The notes below the pieces were generated by a model. It did no database searches. It was given only the letters and a program-made list of their open reading frames with translations, and was not told the origin of the DNA. A program made the translations under genes and the position numbers. Positions 1 through 5,714 of a stretch of DNA of 10,012 bases are shown piece by piece (the first letter of the stretch is position 1; every line of letters starts with the position of its first letter). The DNA is from an uncultured Spirochaetaceae bacterium (lineage in GTDB: Bacteria; Spirochaetota; Spirochaetia; Treponematales; Treponemataceae). The stretch covers positions 1-10,012 of the forward strand of contig CACXDK010000101.1 of the NCBI GenBank assembly GCA_902766345.1, in the 5' to 3' direction.

Positions 1-95
1 GAGGCAATACCCGTTCCCATCCCGAACACGGAAGTCAAGCTCTCCTGCGCCGATGATAGTGGGACACAGTCCCGCGAAAGCAGGTGGTTGCTGAT
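1..95 (+). rRNA. rrf: 5S ribosomal RNA, 3' part
   Basis: This is the 3' portion of a 5S rRNA; the 5' end lies before the window. The segment with CCCATCCCGAACACGGAAG, followed by GCGCCGATGATAGTG, matches the conserved loop B/C and loop A/E landmarks of bacterial 5S rRNA (compare CCCATGCCGAACTCAGAAG and GCGCCGATGGTAGTG in E. coli). The last bases, about GGTTGCTGAT, should be the 3' strand of helix I, whose partner is outside the window, so the exact 3' end is uncertain by a few bases. A T-rich stretch follows at once. The 5S gene is probably the end of an rRNA operon, but the 16S and 23S genes are not visible here. Confidence 0.93.
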
Positions 96-128
96 TTTTT
101 TATTTTAAACTCTATTTATCAGCAAATA

Positions 129-168
129 AAAAAGACTGCATGATGTTGCGCATCACGCAGTCTTTTTC
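129..168. terminator. Bidirectional intrinsic terminator between 5S rRNA and thrH
   Basis: The arms at 129-145 and 151-167 pair over about 16 bp with a single A/C mismatch (140 with 156) around a 5-base loop, TTGCG. The core is GACTGC/GCAGTC, flanked by an A-run on the left and a T-run on the right. It therefore works as a rho-independent terminator on either strand and can end both the rRNA transcript and the convergent thrH transcript, whose stop codon lies 26 bases beyond the right arm. Confidence 0.88.
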
Positions 169-193
169 TATATATATTAGTTGTAATTAAATA

Positions 194-808
194 TTAATCC
201 ATTGCATTTTTAATGGCTTTCATTAATTCTTCATAAGTTTCGTAAGCAGGAATGTTTGGATTGTCTGCCTTGATTTTGTCGGTACTCTTGAACAGGAAGC
301 CTGCTTTACTTGCTTTAATCATGCCAAGGTCATTATAACTGTCGCCACTTGCTATTGTCTGGAAACCTATAGACTGGAGAGCTTTTACTGTATTTAATTT
401 AGAATCCGGCAGTCTCATCTTAAATCCTGTAATTTCTCCATTTGGCTGAACTTCAAGAGTGTTACAGAAAATTGTAGGCATGCCCAGTTTCTTCATCAAA
501 GGAGCTGCAAACTGTGTAAATGTATCGCTTATAATGATTACCTGTGAAATGCTACGCAATTCGTCAAGAAATTCTTTTGCTCCTGGCATTGGATCAATCT
601 TTGCAATTGTGTCCTGAATTTCTTTAAGACCAAGATTGTGCTCTTTTAAGATGCCAAGACGCCAGTTCATAAGCTTGTTATAATCTGGTTCATCTCTTGT
701 TGTACGCTTTAATTCTGGAATTCCCGAAGCTTGTGAAAACGCAATCCAAATTTCAGGCACAAGAACACCTTCAAGGTCAAGACAGGTAATATACATGTTA
801 TTACTCAT
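194..808 (-). CDS. thrH: ThrH-type phosphoserine phosphatase / homoserine phosphotransferase (HAD family)
   Basis: This 204-residue protein closely follows the Pseudomonas ThrH pattern in length and motifs. That enzyme dephosphorylates phosphoserine and can pass the phosphate to homoserine in the cytoplasm, linking serine and threonine synthesis. HAD motif I is DLEGVLVPE (11-19), with Asp11 the expected nucleophile and Glu13 in the place of the usual second Asp, as in ThrH. Motif II is ISDT (Ser94), motif III Lys137, and motif IV GDSYND (155-160). The start at 808 is favoured by an AAAAGGAT ribosome site 7-8 bases upstream (816-823 on this strand); an internal Met at residue 5 is a weaker alternative. 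The gene is divergent from the beta-barrel gene and convergent with the 5S rRNA. The family call is firm; which of the two activities dominates cannot be told from sequence. Confidence 0.9.
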   Translation of the reverse strand: MSNNMYITCLDLEGVLVPEIWIAFSQASGIPELKRTTRDEPDYNKLMNWRLGILKEHNLGLKEIQDTIAKIDPMPGAKEFLDELRSISQVIIISDTFTQFAAPLMKKLGMPTIFCNTLEVQPNGEITGFKMRLPDSKLNTVKALQSIGFQTIASGDSYNDLGMIKASKAGFLFKSTDKIKADNPNIPAYETYEELMKAIKNAMD

Positions 809-909
809 TTTTCGTATCCTTTTTGTATGTAAATTTGTTATAATACTATCATAGAGTACTAAAATAATCGATACGTTTTTTTGATTTTGTTAGTGCTAAA
901 AATGAGCAG

Positions 910-940
910 TTGTGCCGATATTTAATATCGGAATTATAAT
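910..940 (+). promoter_or_regulatory. Possible promoter with a palindromic operator for the beta-barrel gene
   Basis: A perfect -10 hexamer TATAAT (935-940) lies 19 bases after TTGTGC (910-915). The spacer plus the last -35 base holds a perfect inverted repeat, CCGATAT-TTA-ATATCGG (915-931), which is well placed for a repressor or activator. A start near 947 would leave a leader of only about 13 bases, with the ribosome site right at the 5' end. The long spacer and short leader make the promoter call tentative; the palindrome itself is certain. Confidence 0.4.
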
Positions 941-959
941 TGCAATCAGGAGTAAAAAA

Positions 960-1610
960 ATGAAAAAAATTTTAGCTGTAGTAATGGCTTTTGCCGTATC
1001 CGCAGTATCTGCTTTTGCAGTAGAGGCTGCTTTGGGTGTTCGTGGTGATGTTTCCATGAACCTTGGTTCAACATTTGCAAACGATGCAGGAATTGATGGA
1101 ACTTCATCTGACATGGTATGGGGTGGCGGATTTTCTCTTTATGGTGTTATTGATTTCTATAACACAGAGCAGTTTGCCATTGGTGTTCAGCCAGAACTTG
1201 GCATTCAGTTTAACAACGGTGTTAAGCAGTCAAAATATGGCATGACAGAGACTATTACCAACCATACTTTTGAAATTCCAGTTCTGCTTACTATGAAATA
1301 TAATGTAACTCCAAATGTATATTTTGGAGGTGGAATTGGTCCTTATGTATCATTCCAGATGGGAAAGATGAAGACTAACATGAAAGGTTGGGGGCAAGAC
1401 TATACTGTTAATGCAAGTTCAAAAGGTGCTACATTCGGTGTTGCATTTGACCTCAAGACTGGCGTAAAGGCTGGTTCTGGTTACTTTGTATTTGATGTTC
1501 GCTATCTGTTGAACTTCAATGCTACGAAGGCTGAATACGCAGGTGAAACAAATGATGTCTTTACTCGCCGTGCTCTTACATTTGGTGTTGGATACGAAGT
1601 TAAGTTCTAA
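960..1610 (+). CDS. Small outer-membrane beta-barrel protein
   Basis: The predicted product is a 216-residue exported protein. Residues 1-20 form a signal peptide: MKK, a hydrophobic stretch, then S-A-F-A with likely cleavage before VEA. The mature part is rich in alternating polar/aromatic strands and glycines and ends in Y-E-V-K-F; the terminal Phe is typical of proteins inserted by the BAM complex. The size and layout suggest an 8-stranded barrel of the general OMP_b-brl/OmpW-like class, probably structural or a small porin-like protein; the exact family and role are not recognised. The ATG at 960 is preferred over an in-frame GTG at 912 because AGGAG (948-952) lies 7 bases ahead of it and the signal peptide starts there. 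It is a single-gene unit with its own terminator, and thrH is divergent. Confidence 0.8.
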   Translation: MKKILAVVMAFAVSAVSAFAVEAALGVRGDVSMNLGSTFANDAGIDGTSSDMVWGGGFSLYGVIDFYNTEQFAIGVQPELGIQFNNGVKQSKYGMTETITNHTFEIPVLLTMKYNVTPNVYFGGGIGPYVSFQMGKMKTNMKGWGQDYTVNASSKGATFGVAFDLKTGVKAGSGYFVFDVRYLLNFNATKAEYAGETNDVFTRRALTFGVGYEVKF

Positions 1611-1643
1611 TTACTCATAACTAATATTTTTACATATAAATAT

Positions 1644-1687
1644 AAAGCCAGATTTGCTTCAATTAATTGTGCAAGTCTGGCTTTTTT
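1644..1687 (+). terminator. Intrinsic terminator of the beta-barrel gene
   Basis: The arms AAAGCCAGATTTGC (1644-1657) and GCAAGTCTGGCTTT (1671-1684) pair over 14 bp with a single T/G wobble, and the right arm runs into a T-tract. The loop is 13 bases. The right arm and T-run are also the spacer of the cimA promoter (1667-1695), so termination and initiation signals share the same DNA. Confidence 0.88.
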
Positions 1688-1695
1688 ACTATAAT
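1667..1695 (+). promoter_or_regulatory. Sigma70-type promoter of cimA, nested in the preceding terminator
   Basis: TTGTGC (1667-1672), a 17-base spacer and a perfect TATAAT (1690-1695) form a good vegetative promoter. The expected start is 1702-1703, which coincides with the ATG of cimA at 1703, so the mRNA would be leaderless. No Shine-Dalgarno sequence precedes the ATG, which agrees with this. The -35 box lies in the loop and first arm bases of the terminator at 1644-1687. Confidence 0.7.
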
Positions 1696-1702
1696 GCATA
1701 CT

Positions 1703-3313
1703 ATGTCAGTAGAAACAAAAAAGAAGATTGAAATCCTTGATTCAACACTGAGAGATGGTGCTCAGGGGGAAGGAATCAGCTTTTCCGTGCAGGATAAAAT
1801 CCATATTGTCCAGGCATTGGATGAATTGGGTGTTGCTTATATAGAAGCTGGAAATCCAGGAAGTAACCCAAAGGATATGGAGTTTTTTCAGAAAGCCCAT
1901 TCATTGAAACTTGCAAATTCAAAGATTGTTGCCTTTGGTTCAACCCGTAGAAAAGACATTAAATGTTCAGAAGACGTAAATTTACAAAGTCTTCTTGCTG
2001 CCGATACAGAAACCGTTGTTATTTTCGGCAAAACATGGGATTTTCAGGCAACAGAAATTCTGCATGCTACATTGGAACAGAATCTGGAAATGATTTCTGA
2101 TACATGCCGTTATCTTACTGAACACGATAGAAAAGTTATTTTTGATGCAGAGCATTTTTTTACAGGCTATGTGGCAAACGCAGATTATGCAATGAAAGCT
2201 CTTAAAGCTGCTGCAGACGGTGGAGCAGAGGTTCTTTGCCTTTGCGAGACTAAAGGCGGCTGCATGGTATCTGACTGTAAAAGAATTGTTTCGGATGTTA
2301 CGGAACGCTTTGGCTCTTCTTGTAAAGTAGGCATCCATACACATAATGATTCAGGTCTTGCCGTTGCAAATTCCTTGATTGCCGTAGAGTCTGGAGCTTC
2401 TCATGTACAGGGCGTTTTGCTCGGTTTTGGCGAAAGAACTGGTAATGCAAATCTTTCTACAATTCTTGCAGACCTTCAGCTAAAAATGGGTTATGAATGT
2501 ATTCCTGCCGAAAGCATTGCTAATTTGACCCCTTTGTGTCGCCGTGTTGCAGAAATTGCCAACATTCCTCTTGATCCAGGAATGCCTTATGTTGGCGATA
2601 ATGCTTTTGCACATAAAGCTGGCATGCATATTGATGCTGTTCTTAAAAATCCTTCTGCGTATGAGCATATTAATCCTGACAGCGTAGGAAACGAGCGTGT
2701 GTTCCTTATGAGTGAAGTTGCAGGCAGAAGCATGATTATTGAAAAGATTAAAAAGTTTGATCCTTCAATAACAAAATCTAGTCCTGTTGTTGCTGACATT
2801 GTAAAAGAAGTAAAGGAAAAGGAACACGAAGGCTATCAGTTTGAAGGTGCCGATGGAAGCTTTGAACTGCTGGTTCGTAAAGCAATTGGTAAGTATCAGC
2901 CATTCTTTAACCTGCATTATTATAAGACAAGTGGCGAGATTCCTCTTGTAGAAGACGGTCTTTATTCGTTTGCCCAGCTTAAAATAGAAGTTGATGGAAA
3001 CATAAAGATTTCTGCTGGTGAAGGTAACGGACCTGTTAATGCTTTGGATAATGCCCTCCGCTCTGCATTGAAGCCGTTTTATCCTTCTGTTGCAAATATC
3101 AAGCTTACAGACTATAAGGTACGTGTTCTTGACGGTAAAAGTGCAACTGCCAGCCGTGTACGCGTATTAATTGAAAGCTCAGACGGAATTGACAGCTGGT
3201 CAACCATGGGAGTCAGCTGTGACGTTGTTGAAGCTTCATGGCTTGCTCTTGTAGATTCATTTGAATATAAACTGATCCGAGACATCGAAAAAAAATATCA
3301 AAAGTTTATCTAG
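1703..3313 (+). CDS. cimA: (R)-citramalate synthase
   Basis: The 536-residue enzyme condenses pyruvate and acetyl-CoA to (R)-citramalate, the first step of the threonine-independent route to isoleucine. An HMGL-like TIM barrel fills about residues 8-275: STLRDGAQGEG (14-24, with the catalytic Arg17 and metal ligand Asp18), the metal-binding HTHND (212-216) and GFGERTGNANL (241-251). HKAGMH (304-309) begins the linker region, and residues from about 385 form a LeuA-type regulatory domain expected to bind an end product such as isoleucine. The length, the E-A-G-N-P-G-S-N-P motif (48-56) and the general pattern fit the long CimA/LeuA-like class rather than 2-isopropylmalate synthase proper. The start at 1703 is chosen because the only good promoter would begin transcription there; an ATG at 1694 lies inside the -10 box. 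LeuB, which completes the same pathway, is encoded further on at 8785. Confidence 0.9.
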   Translation: MSVETKKKIEILDSTLRDGAQGEGISFSVQDKIHIVQALDELGVAYIEAGNPGSNPKDMEFFQKAHSLKLANSKIVAFGSTRRKDIKCSEDVNLQSLLAADTETVVIFGKTWDFQATEILHATLEQNLEMISDTCRYLTEHDRKVIFDAEHFFTGYVANADYAMKALKAAADGGAEVLCLCETKGGCMVSDCKRIVSDVTERFGSSCKVGIHTHNDSGLAVANSLIAVESGASHVQGVLLGFGERTGNANLSTILADLQLKMGYECIPAESIANLTPLCRRVAEIANIPLDPGMPYVGDNAFAHKAGMHIDAVLKNPSAYEHINPDSVGNERVFLMSEVAGRSMIIEKIKKFDPSITKSSPVVADIVKEVKEKEHEGYQFEGADGSFELLVRKAIGKYQPFFNLHYYKTSGEIPLVEDGLYSFAQLKIEVDGNIKISAGEGNGPVNALDNALRSALKPFYPSVANIKLTDYKVRVLDGKSATASRVRVLIESSDGIDSWSTMGVSCDVVEASWLALVDSFEYKLIRDIEKKYQKFI

Positions 3314-3320
3314 ATTTTAT

Positions 3321-3349
3321 TTGACAAATACCACTTTCAGAGTGATAAT
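3321..3349 (+). promoter_or_regulatory. Strong sigma70-type promoter of the ABC importer operon
   Basis: A consensus -35, TTGACA (3321-3326), a 17-base spacer and GATAAT (3344-3349, one base from consensus) predict a start near 3356. It begins only 8 bases after the cimA stop codon; no hairpin with a T-run separates the two genes, so some read-through from cimA is possible. Confidence 0.8.
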
Positions 3350-3379
3350 AATATCAGATAAAATTGATGTATATCAATT
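3343..3379 (+). promoter_or_regulatory. Palindromic operator candidates at the importer promoter
   Basis: Two perfect inverted repeats lie at and just after the -10 box: TGATA-ATAA-TATCA (3343-3356), covering the -10 and the expected start, and AATTGAT-GTAT-ATCAATT (3362-3379) in the leader. Both share a TGAT/ATCA core. Their position would block initiation, so a repressor responding to the transported substrate is plausible. No regulator gene is in the window. AT-rich DNA yields palindromes by chance, so binding is inference. Confidence 0.5.
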
Positions 3380-3410
3380 GATAGAAATTGGTGATCTTTG
3401 GAGGATTTTC

Positions 3411-4562
3411 ATGAAAAAAATTGTTGGTCTGCTTCTTTCGTTGGCAGTTGCAGGTACTGTATTTATGGGATGCAGTAAGAACGGCGATGCAGGAAAAGCT
3501 GCTGGAGGAAGTTCCTCTGGTAACAAGAGAATTCTGATTGGTGTTTCAATCTGGAGTTCTACAGACACACTCGGTAGCCAGTGTAAGCGTATTGTAGATG
3601 CTGCTGCAAAGGCTCTTGATGTTGATGTTATGTATGTTGACCAGGGACACATTTCAGAACAGGTAACAGCTTCTGCAGAAACATTGTGTGCTGCAGGTTG
3701 TGACGGTATTATCATCTGTAACTCTGCTTCTGCAGAAATGACATCAGTAATTAATACTTGTACACAGAACAAAGTATATGTTGCTCAGTTCTTCCGTATA
3801 ATTAATCAGGATACAAACCCTAACGAATTCAAACTTGCACAGCAGTCTCCTTACTATGTTGGTGCAGTTCACGAAAACGAAATTGATAATGGTAAGAACC
3901 TTGTAAAGATTCTTGGAGAAAAAGGAAACCGCAAGATTGCTCTTGAAGGCTGGGAAGCTGGAGATGCAACATTCCTTCTTCGCTGGGAAGGATACAAAGA
4001 AGGTGTAAAGGCATGGAATGCTGCACATTCTTCAGATCAGATGACATTGCTTGACCCACAGTACGGTGGTACAACATCAGATACTGGTCGTGCAACAGCT
4101 GAAGCTATCATGAATGCAAATCCTGATATCGATGCTCTCATCGTTGCTGGTGGTGGTGGAGACACTTTGGTTGGTGCTCTTGCAGCTATTGAAGCAGCTG
4201 GAAAGAAAGGAAAGATTGACGTTGTTTCAACAGACTTCCTTGCTGACCTTGACAAGCAGCTTGCAACAGGTGGTATGGCAGCTGAATCTGGTGGACACTT
4301 CTGTGACCCACTCATCGCTTTCATGCTCGTATACAATGCTATAAAGGGTAACTACAAAGTTCCAGCTAACAGCTTCTACGATGTAAACTTCCCATATCTT
4401 TACGTTGCTTCATCAGAAGACTATGCAGCTTATGCAAAGTACTTCGTAGACGAACTTCCTTACAACGAACAGGAGTTGAAGGATATGGCAAAGCTTTCAG
4501 AGCCAGAACTTGAAAAGGCAACTGCAAAGCTTTCTATTGAAGATGTAAAGAGCAGAAGATAA
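3411..4562 (+). CDS. Sugar-type ABC importer substrate-binding lipoprotein
   Basis: This 383-residue binding protein captures the substrate outside the inner membrane and delivers it to the permeases. Residues 1-20 are a lipoprotein signal peptide ending F-M-G before Cys21, the lipidated residue; the lipobox is loose. A Gly/Ser-rich linker (24-38) leads into a periplasmic-binding-protein fold of the ribose/galactose type (Peripla_BP_4-like): ILIGVSIWSS (41-50) is the first strand and CDGIIICNSA (97-106) a typical inter-strand segment. The start at 3411 is set by GGAGG (3400-3404) 6 bases upstream and by the signal peptide; an in-frame upstream codon at 3321 lies in the -35 box. The mature part holds six further cysteines, unusual for an exported protein and compatible with an anaerobe. 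Codons ending in C (AAC, GAC, TTC) are commoner than in the permeases, suggesting high expression. The substrate is unknown. Confidence 0.88.
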   Translation: MKKIVGLLLSLAVAGTVFMGCSKNGDAGKAAGGSSSGNKRILIGVSIWSSTDTLGSQCKRIVDAAAKALDVDVMYVDQGHISEQVTASAETLCAAGCDGIIICNSASAEMTSVINTCTQNKVYVAQFFRIINQDTNPNEFKLAQQSPYYVGAVHENEIDNGKNLVKILGEKGNRKIALEGWEAGDATFLLRWEGYKEGVKAWNAAHSSDQMTLLDPQYGGTTSDTGRATAEAIMNANPDIDALIVAGGGGDTLVGALAAIEAAGKKGKIDVVSTDFLADLDKQLATGGMAAESGGHFCDPLIAFMLVYNAIKGNYKVPANSFYDVNFPYLYVASSEDYAAYAKYFVDELPYNEQELKDMAKLSEPELEKATAKLSIEDVKSRR

Positions 4563-4587
4563 AAAAATACAATCTTTTGTGATGGAT

Positions 4588-4621
4588 GACATGCACTGTA
4601 ATGTTTGCTATGGTGCATGTC
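4588..4621 (+). promoter_or_regulatory. Stem-loop after the binding-protein gene
   Basis: GACATGCAC (4588-4596) pairs perfectly with GTGCATGTC (4613-4621), and the stem can extend by TGTA/TATG (two wobbles) to 13 bp around an 8-base loop. No T-run follows, so it is not a simple terminator. In binding-protein-dependent importers such structures often protect the 3' end of the binding-protein mRNA; that role is inferred here. Confidence 0.65.
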
Positions 4622-4646
4622 GGTAAATTAATATTTCTTCTTAGAT

Positions 4647-4702
4647 GGGCAGCAAGCAGCTGCAGTTTTACCGCTGTAAGCATTGCTGCCCTTATTTTCT
4701 TT
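4647..4702 (+). terminator. Terminator-like hairpin between binding protein and permease 1 (probable partial terminator)
   Basis: GGGCAGCAA (4647-4655) pairs perfectly with TTGCTGCCC (4683-4691), with a smaller inner stem CAGC/GCTG (4657-4660 with 4673-4676). The T-rich tail TTATTTTCTTT (4692-4702) is interrupted, which suggests incomplete termination. That would let some transcripts continue into the permease genes, giving more binding protein than membrane components. Confidence 0.6.
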
Positions 4703-4715
4703 AGGATATTATAAT

Positions 4716-5705
4716 ATGAGCGACTCATTGATATCGGGAACAAGCGGTCAGTTTGAGAAATTAAAGAAAAGCCGCTTTTTCGGTGTAATAACACTGATTG
4801 TTCTTACTGTTTTGTGTTGGGTTCTGTTTAAAATTCTTTCTCCAAAGAATTTCGGAACTGGAAAATTAATGGCTGACTATTTGCAGACTAGTATTCAGTA
4901 TGCAGTTGGTGGCTGTGGATTTTATTTTATTGTTGTAATGGGACTTTTCGATTTTAGTATTGGTGCTAATATCGTTTTGTCTTCTCTCGTGGGAGTTCTT
5001 CTTTCACGTAGTCTTGGTTATGTCGGTCTTATTTTTGGCTGTCTTATGTGTGGTGCACTCATTGGTGCATTCAACGGATTTTTCTATTCAAAATTAAGAA
5101 TCCCTTCCATGATTGTAACCGTTGGATTGATGCTTATCCTTGAAAGTGTGGCAAACTATGTAGTCACTCTTGATAAGTCTGGTTTCCCAGGTAAATTGAC
5201 AAGCGCTAATATTCTTGCATTTAACCATGCTCCATGGAACTATGTTGTTGCCTTTTCTGCATTCTTACTGATGGTGTTCCTTTTAAGGTTTACACGAATC
5301 GGTACATATTGTAATGCTATTGGTAGCAATGAATTTGTTGCAAAGAACATGGGTATTAATGTTGAACGTTATAAATTCACAGGCTTTGTTCTGCTTCATT
5401 TCTTTGTTGGCATTATGGCTCTTATTACAGTAAGCTACGGAAAAGGTATGCTTGCTGTTACTGGTATGACTTCAATGGACCGCAACTTCCGTCCTTTGAT
5501 GGGTACTTTCTTTGGTATTGCATTTAAGAAATTCGGATGCCCTGTTACTGCCATTGTAATTGGTGAATTCATCATTACTATGATTTTTAACGGACTTGTT
5601 GCGTTGAATGTTCCTACTACAATTAACGATTTTGTTACTGGAGCTGTTCTTCTTGCCATTGTTACACTCACAAACCGTGGTGTAAAGGGCAGTGTTGTAA
5701 AATAA
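4716..5705 (+). CDS. ABC importer permease, ribose/CUT2 family (permease 1)
   Basis: This 329-residue inner-membrane protein has about 8-10 hydrophobic segments and belongs to the RbsC-like permease family (BPD_transp_2). Family hallmarks are the LFDFSIGAN segment (77-85, matching the usual L-D-L-S-V-G), GAFNGFFYSKLRIPSMIVTVG (117-137 region) and the cytoplasmic coupling loop AIGSNEFVAKNMGINVERYK (201-220), which contacts the ATPase. The usual late G-G-x-x-x-x-G-G-x-G loop is absent: the corresponding place reads GIAFKKFG (267-274). The ATG at 4716 has AGGA (4703-4706) 9 bases upstream; an in-frame TTG at 4683 falls inside the terminator-like stem and is rejected. The ATPase gene follows after 9 bases, so the two are co-transcribed and probably translationally linked. 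Confidence 0.87.
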   Translation: MSDSLISGTSGQFEKLKKSRFFGVITLIVLTVLCWVLFKILSPKNFGTGKLMADYLQTSIQYAVGGCGFYFIVVMGLFDFSIGANIVLSSLVGVLLSRSLGYVGLIFGCLMCGALIGAFNGFFYSKLRIPSMIVTVGLMLILESVANYVVTLDKSGFPGKLTSANILAFNHAPWNYVVAFSAFLLMVFLLRFTRIGTYCNAIGSNEFVAKNMGINVERYKFTGFVLLHFFVGIMALITVSYGKGMLAVTGMTSMDRNFRPLMGTFFGIAFKKFGCPVTAIVIGEFIITMIFNGLVALNVPTTINDFVTGAVLLAIVTLTNRGVKGSVVK

Positions 5706-5714
5706 GGAGCAGAT

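Noticed and set aside
896..1114. Minus-strand 72-codon frame overlapping the beta-barrel gene start
   Set aside because: It is antisense to the signal peptide region of a well-supported gene, and its hydrophobic end is the mirror of that region.
1667..1702. In-frame upstream starts for cimA (TTG at 1667, ATG at 1694)
   Set aside because: The first lies in the terminator loop and the second in the -10 box; neither has a ribosome site, and the predicted transcript starts downstream of both.
3321..3410. Longer N-terminus for the binding lipoprotein
   Set aside because: It would begin in the -35 box and place 30 polar residues before a normal lipoprotein signal peptide; GGAGG at 3400-3404 supports 3411.
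5064..5087. Near-identical 24-base stretch in the two permeases (also 7584-7607, about 22 of 24 bases)
   Set aside because: It encodes the conserved GAFNGFF family motif in both genes; shared protein constraint and codon preference explain it without a repeat element.
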